Both the position numbers and the translations under genes were made by a program. A stretch of DNA of 64,000 bases from contig NZ_BJNO01000013.1 of NCBI RefSeq assembly GCF_006539725.1, positions 91,977 to 155,976 on the forward strand, read 5' to 3'. Source of the DNA: Klebsiella terrigena (GTDB taxonomy: Bacteria > Pseudomonadota > Gammaproteobacteria > Enterobacterales > Enterobacteriaceae). Each line of letters opens with the position of its first letter. Within the stretch, counting starts at the first letter, position 1. Positions 29,107 to 37,575 of the stretch are shown piece after piece. The notes under the pieces are model-generated. The model made no database searches, had not been told where the DNA came from, and was given only the letters and a program-made list of their open reading frames with translations.

Positions 29107-29201
29107 GGAAGATCGTCATCTCCGGTGAGGTGGCTGGACTTCAAATCCAGTTGGGGCCGCCAGCGGTCCCGGGCAGGTTCAACTCCTGTGATCTTCCGCC
29201 A
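29107..29201 (+). tRNA. selC: tRNA-Sec (anticodon TCA)
   Basis: A 95-base selenocysteine tRNA with the hallmark 8-bp acceptor stem (GGAAGATC/GATCTTCC), 6-bp D stem, anticodon loop CTTCAAA reading UGA, long variable arm (GGGGCCGCCAGCGGTCCC) and encoded GCCA end. Compared with E. coli, as I remember it, the second D-stem pair is A-T in place of G-C (CATCTC/GAGGTG), a compensated change, and the T-loop reads TTCAACT in place of TTCGACT. The gene is intact. selC is a well-known integration site for islands, and accessory genes follow here. Confidence 0.98.
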
Positions 29202-29231
29202 GTTGCTCCCTCTGCGATACCCTTCTTATCG

Positions 29232-29462
29232 TCAATTCTGTACCAGGCGTTCTATCGCTTGTAATAGCTCATTCAGTCCACCATTAAAATCCGTTCTGAA
29301 ATCTGCATATTTTTTAGTTTTCAAGAGTTCAGGAATCTGACAGTTTTTCAGTAATACTGGTAAAAGGTGTATACGCCCTCTTTCAATTTCCACCCAATAT
29401 TTGGTTTGCCATGCCCTTTCGGGCTCGTCGAGAAGAGACGGCATTAACTCAGATAAAGCCAT
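29232..29462 (-). pseudogene. C-terminal remnant of a TIR-domain protein
   Basis: A 76-codon frame whose product matches only the last half of a TIR domain: WVEIERGRIHLLPVLLKNC, then IPELLKTKKYADF and FNGGLNELLQAIERL. The N-terminal half with the phosphate-binding loop and catalytic Glu region is missing, so it cannot be an active NADase. The ATG at 29462 overlaps the end of another short frame (29449-29541, MEHPGAATQSFDVESRQYEH onward) that I do not recognise; together they look like debris of one or two defence-type genes. It lies 30 bases after selC. Confidence 0.6.
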
Positions 29463-29618
29463 TCCTTAAAACGTTTGCCAGATGTTCATATTGCCTGCTC
29501 TCAACGTCAAAACTTTGAGTAGCCGCTCCCGGATGCTCCATGTTAACCCGTTGGCTGATGAAATTAATTTGCGGTTTCTGGCATACTGACCATTCAAAGC
29601 TGGTTACCTGGAGGCCAT

Positions 29619-30644
29619 ATGACAGATGAAAACCTGACGCTATCACCGGCAGGGGAATTTGTAATTTTCAGCAGCGGTGATGGAGAGGTACGTATTGAAT
29701 GCCGCTTCGAACAGGAAACATTATGGCTGCCACAGGCAACGATCGCGCATCTGTATCAGGTAACACCTCAGGCCATCACACAACATATAAAAGCTATTTA
29801 TGAAGAGGGGGAGCTTGAACAAGATGCAACCTGTAAGCCTTACTTACAGGTTCAACAGGAAGGGGATCGTAAAGTAAGTCGCAAGACTCTTCATTACAAC
29901 CTTGCGGTCATTCTCGCCGTTGGCTATCGCGTCCGCTCGCCTCGCGGGGTTCAGTTCCGCCAATGGGCCACCCAAACGCTGCAGGAATATCTGATCAAAG
30001 GCTTTGTTATGGACGATGAGCGGTTGAAGAATCCGCCCGTTGGTCCATCCGCGGTACCTGATTATTTCGACGAGATGCTTGAACGTATCCGCGATATTCG
30101 GGCCAGCGAGCGCCGGGTTTATTTACGGGTGCGGGAGATCTTTGCGTTAGCTGCCGACTACCAGCCGTCGCTGAAGGAAACGACGCAGTTTTTTCAAACC
30201 ATCCAGAATAAGCTGCATTTCGCCTGTACGGGCTATACCGCAGCCGAACTCATCCAAAATCGCGCTGACGCCAATAAACCGCATATGGGTTTGACCAGCT
30301 ATAAAGGTGAAGAGGTGCGTAAAAGTGATGTCACGGTAGCAAAAAACTACCTTAATCAGAATGAAGTCAGCGAGCTTAATCGGGTCGTGAATATGTGGCT
30401 GGATTTTGCCGAAGACCAGGCACGCCGTCGACAACAGGTATTTCTGCACGACTGGCAGGAAAAACTCGATCAGTTTCTTCAATTTAACGATCGTGAAGTT
30501 CTGCAGGGCCCCGGTACAATCGGTAAGAAAACAGCCGACGAAAAGGCACAGGCCGAATATAGTCAGTTTGCCGAGCAGCGGCGACGATTAAAAGAAGCCG
30601 AGGGAGAAAAAGATATTACCGCTTTGCGGCAGTGGGAAAAATAA
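29619..30644 (+). CDS. RhuM-family protein
   Basis: A 341-residue protein of the RhuM family, named from Salmonella pathogenicity island 3, where rhuM also lies close to selC. The N-terminal part (residues ~25-130: LWLPQATIAHLYQVTPQAITQHIKAI) looks like a DNA-binding helix-turn-helix unit, followed by the family block VRSPRGVQFRQWATQTLQEYLIKGF. The C-terminal third is helical and charged. The biochemical role is unknown. GGAGGCCAT precedes the ATG, a strong ribosome-binding site. Base composition is nearer to even than in its neighbours, consistent with acquisition. Confidence 0.88.
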   Translation: MTDENLTLSPAGEFVIFSSGDGEVRIECRFEQETLWLPQATIAHLYQVTPQAITQHIKAIYEEGELEQDATCKPYLQVQQEGDRKVSRKTLHYNLAVILAVGYRVRSPRGVQFRQWATQTLQEYLIKGFVMDDERLKNPPVGPSAVPDYFDEMLERIRDIRASERRVYLRVREIFALAADYQPSLKETTQFFQTIQNKLHFACTGYTAAELIQNRADANKPHMGLTSYKGEEVRKSDVTVAKNYLNQNEVSELNRVVNMWLDFAEDQARRRQQVFLHDWQEKLDQFLQFNDREVLQGPGTIGKKTADEKAQAEYSQFAEQRRRLKEAEGEKDITALRQWEK

Positions 30645-30744
30645 GGTGAAAAATAACGCGCCACAAACAGCCAGGAGTAGATCAAAGAGGCACTAATCCT
30701 CCCGGTCGTACCGTCGCAGCAGGGCCTCCTTGCCCAGCTTCTCA

Positions 30745-31941
30745 TCAGAAGTAATAGCCAATATTGACGTTAGTGCGGAAATACCATTTGCCGCTGCCCT
30801 CGGACTCGGTGCTGGTCCAGCCCGTAGCGTTCAGCGCGCCGCCCCATGGATTGGCGTTCTTCGCCCAGCTGAGGTCGACCCACAGCATCACCGGCAGGGC
30901 AAATACCTGCACCCCAAGGGTATTCATCTGCGAATCCTGCCAGCCGCTTTTGTCTTTCCACAGCACGCTGTAGTCGTTATAGAAACGCAGCTTTGATACC
31001 GCTCCCCACTTCACATCGAGGTCGCGGGCGAGGTTTAGCGACGCGGTGGTACCCTTGGCCGGGATGAGATAGGCCGGCGTCAGGCCGTTGCCGCCCATCA
31101 GGATCGTATCGTCGCTGACGCCTGCGGGGTTCTTAGGATCGTACTGATAGCGAATCACCTGTGACGTGAGCTGCCACGGCCCGTTGTGCAGCATTCCGTG
31201 CAGGCCTGCCGCCCAAAAGGTGCCGTCATCGTCCGTTTCGCGATTGTGCAGACGCGCCAGCGCCAGCGAGCCGCCCAGCTCGTTACTCCAGCCTCCGCCG
31301 CGAAACTCCCGGGTGATGCGGACGTTAACCTGATCGCGCTTCTCGTTACGCTGCTGGTGCTGGCTGGGGTAGAAGGTGTTCTTCAGGCGGCTGTAATCGC
31401 CCACCTCCGGCGCGTAGCGCAGGTTTTCCGGCGCCATCCACGGGAAATAAGCTACATCCAGCGACCAGTTTTTATCGTGATATTGATAGTTCACCCCGCT
31501 ACCGGCGTTAACGCCAAAGCCTAAATAAAAGGGAATGCCGTAGGACCAGCCGAATTGCGGATAGGGTTCAAGGCCAAAGGGTTTACCCGGAATACCGAGC
31601 GTAATATTATTATTATCGTTTAAACGATATCCCACATAGGCCCGGTCGACGGCATATTTATGGTGATCCTGAAACCAGAATCCGGCGTCGAAGAAATAGT
31701 TATTATAAAACCCGCTGCTGTCGATACGAAAGGTATCGAAACGCAGATGCGGCGGATTGCGATAATTACTGCCCTGCCAGTCTTCATAGCGGTAGTTTGC
31801 CCGCAGGGCGCCGCCGAAATCCACCCCGGCGAGATTATCGGCGCTGCGCCAGCCGATATGCGGAAACGGCTTTGCTTGCTCCACCTGCGCGAAGCTTCCG
31901 GTACACGCGCCCAGCAGCAGCGCGATCGTTATTTTACGCAT
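30745..31941 (-). CDS. outer-membrane beta-barrel porin
   Basis: A 398-residue exported protein with signal peptide MRKITIALLLGACTGSFA and a mature part made of alternating amphipathic strands (for example DRAYVGYRLNDNNNITLGIP, SLDVAYFPWM, NVRITREFRG), ending in the BAM-recognised C-terminal aromatic of NIGYYF. No subfamily is certain; it is not OmpC/F-like. It may import an oligosaccharide or other small solute. It is divergent from the alcohol dehydrogenase gene, and the 438-base gap between them holds three repeated palindromes. Confidence 0.8.
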   Translation of the reverse strand: MRKITIALLLGACTGSFAQVEQAKPFPHIGWRSADNLAGVDFGGALRANYRYEDWQGSNYRNPPHLRFDTFRIDSSGFYNNYFFDAGFWFQDHHKYAVDRAYVGYRLNDNNNITLGIPGKPFGLEPYPQFGWSYGIPFYLGFGVNAGSGVNYQYHDKNWSLDVAYFPWMAPENLRYAPEVGDYSRLKNTFYPSQHQQRNEKRDQVNVRITREFRGGGWSNELGGSLALARLHNRETDDDGTFWAAGLHGMLHNGPWQLTSQVIRYQYDPKNPAGVSDDTILMGGNGLTPAYLIPAKGTTASLNLARDLDVKWGAVSKLRFYNDYSVLWKDKSGWQDSQMNTLGVQVFALPVMLWVDLSWAKNANPWGGALNATGWTSTESEGSGKWYFRTNVNIGYYF

Positions 31942-32015
31942 AGCACATGCCTCACTTTATATTTTAATAAGCAACAGAAGATCGCCGTCGCTAAATAGCG
32001 TCGTTTTAATTAATT

Positions 32016-32228
32016 TGTCTCAGCAGTGAAACATTCAGCTAAATATTGCGATGAGAATATTTTTGTCTCAAATATGAAACTCTGTTTATTATTTGATATA
32101 AAGAAAGTCGCACGCAGCGTAGTGAGAGTCAAGGCGTAAACTTTGAGCTATAACGCAATATTATTATTCAACGCCAGAGGAATTAATATTTTTGAAGTTC
32201 ACGCAAAATTATTCTCAAATATGAAACA
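32016..32228. promoter_or_regulatory. three copies of an 18-bp imperfect palindrome
   Basis: Copies at 32016-32033 (TGTCTCA-GCAG-TGAAACA), 32064-32081 (TGTCTCA-AATA-TGAAACT) and 32211-32228 (ATTCTCA-AATA-TGAAACA) share the form TGTYTCA-N4-TGARACA. Spacing between the first two is 48 bases and between the last two 147. They lie in the gap 31942-32379, which has no gene. Multiple sites of this form suggest binding by a dimeric activator or repressor that controls the porin, the dehydrogenase, or both. I cannot name the protein and did not find a clear sigma-54 promoter. Confidence 0.6.
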
Positions 32229-32379
32229 GCGGGGCCCATAGCGTCCTAACCTTGTGCCGTGAGCTGATTTTCTCTTTTTGAATATAACTCTTATCGCCGT
32301 CGGGCCGTTTTTCCCCGGCCGACGCCGGTCTATCCTCGACGCATTCAACCGATGAACCTATTTGAAAACCGGAGAGTAT

Positions 32380-33387
32380 ATGAAAGCAATCGCCATCACC
32401 CGCGCAGCGGCAGAAGGCCACAATATCCCCTTTTTAAACGCCATCGAGCTGCCGGTTCCGACCGCTGAGGGCCATGACCTGCTGGTTGAGGTCAAGGCCA
32501 TTTCCGTTAACCCGGTGGACACCAAGGTGCGCGCCGGATTCGATGCCGATACGCCGCGCGTGCTGGGCTGGGATGCGGTTGGTACGGTCAAAGCCGTTGG
32601 CGATGCGGTCACCCTGTTCGCTCCGGGCGATGAAGTCTGGTACGCCGGCGCGCTGGGCCGGCCGGGAAGCAACGCGGAGTTTCAGCTGGTGGACGAACGG
32701 ATCGTCGCCCTCAAGCCGCGCTCGCTGGATAACGCTTCCGCGGCGGCCCTGCCGCTCACCGCCATTACCGCCTGGGAATTATTATTTGACCGCCTGGGCG
32801 TCCAGGAAGGCGGCAACGCGGGCGACACGCTGCTGATCGTCGGCGCGGCGGGCGGCGTTGGCTCCATCCTGACCCAGCTGGCTCGCAGGCTAACCGGAAT
32901 GACGGTGATCGGGACGGCATCGCGTCCGGAGAGCCAGAAATGGGTGCTGGACGCCGGTGCGCATCACGTAATTGACCACAATAAGCCGCTAAGCGAAGAG
33001 CTGGCTCGTATCGGAGTGAAGGAAGTGACCCACGTCGCCAGCCTGAACAACACCGAACAGCACTATCTGCAGCTGATTGCCGCCCTTGCGCCGCAGGGCA
33101 AGCTGGCGCTGATCGACGATCCGCAAACCCTCGACGCCCGGCCGCTGAAGGCCAAAAGCATCTCGCTGCACTGGGAGTTTATGTTTACCCGCTCGATGTT
33201 TGAAACGTCGGATATCGTTGCCCAGCATCAGCTGCTGACCCGCGTCGCCGCGCTGATTGATGATAAAACGATTAAAACCACGCTCGGCGAACACTTCGGT
33301 GCGATCACCGCGGAGAACCTGCAGAAAGCCCATGCGCAGCTCGAAACCGGCCGCGCCGTTGGCAAAATCGTGCTGGAGGGGTTTTAA
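32380..33387 (+). CDS. zinc-type alcohol dehydrogenase-like / quinone oxidoreductase
   Basis: A 335-residue MDR-superfamily oxidoreductase (ZADH/COG0604 type) with a GroES-like N-terminal domain and a Rossmann domain with the NADPH motif VGAAGGVGSILTQLA near residue 150. Zinc-ligand cysteines are absent, so it is of the zinc-independent quinone-oxidoreductase branch despite the family name. The ATG at 32380 is chosen because CCGGAGAGTAT precedes it; the upstream in-frame ATG has no ribosome-binding site. It is followed 1 base after its stop by a small monooxygenase gene. Confidence 0.9.
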   Translation: MKAIAITRAAAEGHNIPFLNAIELPVPTAEGHDLLVEVKAISVNPVDTKVRAGFDADTPRVLGWDAVGTVKAVGDAVTLFAPGDEVWYAGALGRPGSNAEFQLVDERIVALKPRSLDNASAAALPLTAITAWELLFDRLGVQEGGNAGDTLLIVGAAGGVGSILTQLARRLTGMTVIGTASRPESQKWVLDAGAHHVIDHNKPLSEELARIGVKEVTHVASLNNTEQHYLQLIAALAPQGKLALIDDPQTLDARPLKAKSISLHWEFMFTRSMFETSDIVAQHQLLTRVAALIDDKTIKTTLGEHFGAITAENLQKAHAQLETGRAVGKIVLEGF

Positions 33388-33388
33388 G

Positions 33389-33688
33389 ATGACGGCGGAA
33401 GTGATTTCTATCATCGCGGTACTGAAAGCGAAGCCGGGAAAAACCGCGGCGCTGCGCCACGCCCTGCAGGCACTGCTGCTGCCTACCCGCCAGGAGCCGG
33501 GCAACGTCGATTATGCCCTGTTCCAGCTGCGCGATACGCCGGATACCTTCTATATGCGCGAGTCGTGGCGCGGCCAGGCGGCGCTGGAGGAGCACATCGC
33601 CCTGCCGCATTTTCAGGACTTTATCGCGCAGATGGACGGCCTGCTGGCCGAGCCGCTGCGTCTGGATTATCTGACGGCCGTTGAATAA
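33389..33688 (+). CDS. antibiotic biosynthesis monooxygenase (ABM) domain protein
   Basis: A 99-residue dimeric alpha/beta-barrel protein of the ABM (YgiN-like) family: VISIIAVLKAKPGKTAALRH opens the fold, and NVDYALFQLRDTPDTFYMRE and the HxxxPHFQDF strand complete it. YgiN oxidises quinols; a role in quinone handling alongside the upstream quinone oxidoreductase is plausible. Start codon and stop codon of the two genes almost touch, so they are one operon. Confidence 0.88.
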   Translation: MTAEVISIIAVLKAKPGKTAALRHALQALLLPTRQEPGNVDYALFQLRDTPDTFYMRESWRGQAALEEHIALPHFQDFIAQMDGLLAEPLRLDYLTAVE

Positions 33689-33695
33689 TTATTCT

Positions 33696-33722
33696 CGGAT
33701 CTCCCGCAACCCGGGGGATCCG
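33696..33722 (+). terminator. stem-loop after the ABM gene
   Basis: CGGATCTCCCG and CGGGGGATCCG pair over 11 positions with one T-G wobble and a 5-base loop, 8 bases after the stop. No clear T-tract follows. Confidence 0.5.
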
Positions 33723-34184
33723 TAAATCTCTCTCGCAATTACCCTCTATAAGCAACGCCCCCCACTCCCGATCTCTTTCTCATTGCTAAATTAATCGCCA
33801 TTAAAAAATATTTTCCGTGTCCACAGCGAAAAAAAGACTCATATTTTTCATCCAACTTCCAGTCCTGATATTTAAACTGTGACAGCCATCAATTTATTGT
33901 AACTTTTTTCACGTTTATTATTCGGAGCATTCTGATATGATTGCGCGAATAATAAATATGATTTCGTACTGTTTAAACATACCAACGCGCTAAGCATCCT
34001 TAACAAGACAGTGTATGTCATGGCGATAATGATAATCATAAAGGCCTGCTAAACAGACGGGCTGATAGTCATTAAATTAATATAATTAATTCATGTGTTA
34101 AGCACATTTAAAACTCAAATTGATTATTAAAAAATAATAATTCAGGAATGGTCATGTATAAAATATTATGCATAAGGGGTGGTA
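33723..34184. other. A+T-rich gap before the acyltransferase gene
   Basis: About 460 bases with no gene, visibly richer in A and T than the surrounding DNA, as is common in H-NS-bound acquired segments. It contains a Fur-type box at 34025-34043, listed separately. No RNA gene was recognised. Confidence 0.6.
34025..34043. promoter_or_regulatory. Fur box upstream of the acyltransferase
   Basis: The 19 bases GATAATGATAATCATAAAG match the Fur consensus GATAATGATAATCATTATC at 16 positions, with the first 15 identical. It lies about 140 to 160 bases before the start codon, so it would affect this gene if the promoter is nearby. Confidence 0.65.
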
Positions 34185-35276
34185 TTGAAACTCTATGATG
34201 CCCTAAAAAAAGACAGCAATAACATAGATTTATTTAGGGTTATTGCGGCTTGTATGGTGATTTATGGTCATGCTTACGCAATTTCACCCCAGGCAGGTAA
34301 AAGTGATTTCATCAGTCACCTCATTCCTTCAGATTACTCAGGTTCAATTGCGGTAAAGATATTCTTCTTCCTGAGCGGACTGGTTGTTACTAACTCATTG
34401 ATGAATAATGGAGATTTGGTCAGGTTTGCGATTTCTCGCCTCTTCCGAATTTGGCCTGCGCTCATTCTATCAAGCCTGGTGACCGCGTTTGTTATTGGGC
34501 CGTTATTCACTTCGCTTTCGGCGACAGATTATTTATCCCGGACAGAGGTGTATAGCTATACGTGGAATATCGCGACGATGACTCCGCAGTTTACCCTTCC
34601 CGGATTATTTTCCACAAACCCGTATCCAAATGTCGTCAATGGCTCACTGTGGACCATCCCGTACGAGGTGTTTGCCTATGTGCTGCTGTTTTCTCTCTAC
34701 GCCACAGGGCTGCTCAAGGCCAAGACGCTGACCTTCCTGCTCTTTGGCCTCATTCTGGTTGAGCCCTTTTTGACATCCAGAGTGCTGTTCCCTTGGGTGA
34801 TACCTAACCCTGAGGTCGATTTGCTTTCTCCCTGCTTTGCATTTGGCGCAATGATGGCACTGAATCGCGAAGCTATAGAGATAAAAATTAGCCACTGCGT
34901 AGGATTCGCAACACTATATTATATTTTTCACGGCACGATGTACGCCCCCTATTTTGCATATGCCTGTATTTTCTTAACGTTGCTCTATATCTCATCACAT
35001 AAAACCATTTTGCGCCTGAAGCCCAAAGTAGATATTTCTTACGGGGTTTATTTATGGGGCTTTCCGGTGCAACAGATAATAGCGAGCTACTTCAAAGATC
35101 ACGGCATTCTCTTCAATCAGCTCGCCTCACTTGTTGTGGCCCTCATTCTGGGCTATCTCTCATGGCATTTGTGCGAAAAACACTTTATCCGATACGGTTC
35201 AGCGCTAGCGTCCTTTATTAAGAGAGCCAGGCCGCCGGTACTTCATATACCGACTAATCACGATCTTGGAACCTAG
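34185..35276 (+). CDS. acyltransferase-3 family membrane O-acyltransferase
   Basis: A 363-residue inner-membrane acyltransferase (PF01757 type) with about ten hydrophobic segments. The opening NIDLFRVIAACMVIYGHAY contains the conserved R-x-x-A and the active-site His of this family, and FFFLSGLVV is the second conserved segment. Such enzymes acetylate surface glycans or lipids. The TTG at 34185 is preferred because AAGGGG lies five bases before it; GTG at 34179 is the alternative. The gene stands alone in A+T-rich DNA with no glycan genes near. Confidence 0.85.
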   Translation: MKLYDALKKDSNNIDLFRVIAACMVIYGHAYAISPQAGKSDFISHLIPSDYSGSIAVKIFFFLSGLVVTNSLMNNGDLVRFAISRLFRIWPALILSSLVTAFVIGPLFTSLSATDYLSRTEVYSYTWNIATMTPQFTLPGLFSTNPYPNVVNGSLWTIPYEVFAYVLLFSLYATGLLKAKTLTFLLFGLILVEPFLTSRVLFPWVIPNPEVDLLSPCFAFGAMMALNREAIEIKISHCVGFATLYYIFHGTMYAPYFAYACIFLTLLYISSHKTILRLKPKVDISYGVYLWGFPVQQIIASYFKDHGILFNQLASLVVALILGYLSWHLCEKHFIRYGSALASFIKRARPPVLHIPTNHDLGT

Positions 35277-35296
35277 CCTATACGTTTCCATCCTGT

Positions 35297-35323
35297 AAAA
35301 CGCCGCTGAGCCGGCGTTTTTTT
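35297..35323 (+). terminator. intrinsic terminator after the acyltransferase
   Basis: AAAACGCCG and CGGCGTTTT form a 9-bp stem with a 6-base loop, followed by further T, 20 bases after the stop. The rest of the gap to 35549 shows nothing further. Confidence 0.88.
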
Positions 35324-35549
35324 CTTCTAACGACATAAGCCTGCCGGCAACCAACCTCCTGCCAGGCCGTCGTTTTCACATCAACAATGCAACGCAATCT
35401 GCTGCTCATAACGTAACCGAATAAATAATATATACCGGCATATTTCCCCTCCCGTCCGGCGCTAGCCAGGCTACGCTTAGCGTTGCCGCGCAAAAAACAC
35501 GCACCTCCCTCCGCCCCATTCAGCACGTTTATTCAGAAGAGGTTTCGCT

Positions 35550-36599
35550 ATGCAGATCAACGCTATTGGTACCCATTCCGCCAGCCAGCCGCTGGCCGCG
35601 ATGGCCATCTCCCGCCGCGAGCCGGGGCCGCACGATGTGCAGATCGCCATCGACTACTGCGGCGTCTGTCACTCCGACCTGCACCAGGCCCGCTCCGAAT
35701 GGGCCGGGACAGTCTATCCCTGCGTGCCGGGGCATGAAATCGTGGGTCGGGTCACCGCCGTCGGCGACCACGTTACCCGCTACGTCGTGGGCGACCTGGT
35801 GGGCGTCGGCTGCATGGTCGACAGCTGTCAGCAGTGCGAAGAGTGTGAGGAAGGGCTGGAAAACTACTGCGACCAGATGGTGCTCACCTATAACGGCCCC
35901 ACTCAGGATGCGCCCGGCCATACGCTGGGAGGCTACTCTCAGCAAATCGTGGTTCACGAGCGTTACGTGCTGCGCGTGCGTCACCCGCAGGAGCAGCTGG
36001 CCGCCGTAGCGCCGCTGCTCTGCGCCGGTATCACCACCTACTCGCCGCTGCGCCACTGGAACGTCGGGCCGGGTAAAAAAGTGGGCATCGTCGGCATCGG
36101 CGGGCTGGGACACATGGGGATCAAGTTGGCCCACGCCATGGGCGCTCACGTGGTGGCCTTTACCACCTCGGAATCCAAGCGTGACGCGGCCAGAGAGCTG
36201 GGGGCGGACGAGGTAGTCGTATCGCGCAACGAGGCGGAGATGGCCGCGCACGTCAAAAGCTTCGACTTTATTCTTAACACCGTGGCGGCGCCACACAACC
36301 TCGATGCCTTCACCACGCTGCTTAAACGCGACGGTACCCTGACCCTGGTGGGCGCGCCAGCGACCCCGCATCCGTCGCCGGAAGTGTTTAACCTGATATT
36401 TCGTCGCCGGTCGATTGCCGGGTCGATGATTGGCGGGATCCCGGAAACCCAGGAGATGCTCGATTTCTGCGCCGAACACGGCATCGTCGCCGATATTGAG
36501 CTTATTCGCGGGGATCAGATCAACGAAGCGTGGGAAAGAATGGTGAAAGGTGACGTCAAATATCGCTTCGTGATCGACAGCGCGACCCTCGCCGGCTAA
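35550..36599 (+). CDS. yahK: NADPH-dependent aldehyde reductase YahK
   Basis: A 349-residue zinc-containing medium-chain dehydrogenase that reduces aldehydes with broad specificity. The catalytic zinc site is seen in CGVCHSDLHQ and PGHEIVG; the structural zinc in CQQCEECEEGLENYC. The Rossmann motif GIGGLGHMG is near residue 178. It is very close to E. coli YahK over its length, although yahK lies elsewhere in that genome. AGAGG precedes the ATG. It overlaps the stop of the convergent regulator gene by four bases. Confidence 0.95.
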   Translation: MQINAIGTHSASQPLAAMAISRREPGPHDVQIAIDYCGVCHSDLHQARSEWAGTVYPCVPGHEIVGRVTAVGDHVTRYVVGDLVGVGCMVDSCQQCEECEEGLENYCDQMVLTYNGPTQDAPGHTLGGYSQQIVVHERYVLRVRHPQEQLAAVAPLLCAGITTYSPLRHWNVGPGKKVGIVGIGGLGHMGIKLAHAMGAHVVAFTTSESKRDAARELGADEVVVSRNEAEMAAHVKSFDFILNTVAAPHNLDAFTTLLKRDGTLTLVGAPATPHPSPEVFNLIFRRRSIAGSMIGGIPETQEMLDFCAEHGIVADIELIRGDQINEAWERMVKGDVKYRFVIDSATLAG

Positions 36600-37549
36600 G
36601 CCCCGCGGCGAAAGGTCCGCCGCCACTCTCCCGGGCTGACGCCAAAGCGGGACTTAAACTGCTGGCGCCAGGTGACGGCGGAGCGAAACCCGACCATTTC
36701 CGCCACCTGCTCAACGGGCATCTCGCCCGCTTCGAGCAGGATCTGGCTGCGCCGCAGCCGCTCGGCGGTGAGCCAGTCGGCAATGCTCATCCCGGTGGCC
36801 TTGGCAAAATGACGGGTCAGGGTGCGGCGACTCATCGCCACCACCTGCGCCAGCGAATCGAGATTATGCGCTTCGTGAATATGCTGCTGGAGATACTCAA
36901 GCAGGCAGTTAATGCGCGCATCGCGGGTGCTTTTCGGCACCGGCTGGGCGATAAACTGCGCCTGGCCGCCTTCGCGATGGGGCGGAACGATCATCCGACG
37001 GGCAATCTGGTTAGCCGCCAGGCTGCCGAAGCGCTGGCGAATAATATACAGGCAGCAGTCGAGCGCCGCCGCCGTGCCCGCCGAGGTGATAATTCGCCGG
37101 TCATCGACGTACAGCGCGTTGATATCCAGCTGCACCTGCGGGAACAGGCGCTGAAAATCCTGCTCAAACTCCCAGTGGGTCGCCGCTCGCCTGCCGTCCA
37201 GCAGCCCGGCGTAGCCCAGCACGAACGCCCCCAGGCAGAGACCGACAATTTCAGCGCCGTTATCGTGCGCCCGCACCAGGCTATCGAGCAGCGCCTGCGG
37301 CGGACGCTGATTGACCGCGCCCCAGTAGGGCACCACCACAATATCCGCCCGCTCAAGGGCGGTAAAATCATCCCGGGCGTGAAGCGCAAAGCCGTCGCGG
37401 GCGGCCAGCAGCCCCGGCCGCTCGGCGCACAGGTGCAGGTTAAAACGCTTCGTTTCTGACACGCTATCGCCAAACAGCATGCAGGGAACGGAGTAGTGAA
37501 ACGGGCTAAACCCTTCCACCGCGACAATCGCCACTTCGGTTAATTTCAT
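36596..37549 (-). CDS. GlxA-family AraC-type transcriptional regulator
   Basis: A 317-residue regulator with an N-terminal DJ-1/PfpI-like amidase-fold domain (residues ~1-185, including the nucleophile-elbow region IVGLCLGAFVLGYAGLLDG) and a C-terminal AraC double helix-turn-helix (residues ~215-315: LDSLAQVVAMSRRTLTRHFAKATG). These regulators often control nearby metabolic genes. It follows the metallo-hydrolase gene on the same strand after 26 bases, and is convergent with yahK. GGGAGGC precedes the start. Confidence 0.9.
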   Translation of the reverse strand: MKLTEVAIVAVEGFSPFHYSVPCMLFGDSVSETKRFNLHLCAERPGLLAARDGFALHARDDFTALERADIVVVPYWGAVNQRPPQALLDSLVRAHDNGAEIVGLCLGAFVLGYAGLLDGRRAATHWEFEQDFQRLFPQVQLDINALYVDDRRIITSAGTAAALDCCLYIIRQRFGSLAANQIARRMIVPPHREGGQAQFIAQPVPKSTRDARINCLLEYLQQHIHEAHNLDSLAQVVAMSRRTLTRHFAKATGMSIADWLTAERLRRSQILLEAGEMPVEQVAEMVGFRSAVTWRQQFKSRFGVSPGEWRRTFRRGA

Positions 37550-37575
37550 CGCTGCCTCCCCTCCCTGTCAGGAGC

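Noticed and set aside
29055..29264. ORF covering selC
   Set aside because: It runs through the tRNA-Sec gene and has no protein-like features.
32016..32228. KdgR or Cra binding sites
   Set aside because: Those operators have TGAAAC-type halves pointing inward (TGAAAC...GTTTCA). The repeats here have the opposite arrangement (GTYTCA...TGARAC).
29202..35549. Complete integrative island with integrase and attachment repeat after selC
   Set aside because: No integrase or transposase gene was seen, and I found no second copy of the selC 3' end in this stretch by eye.
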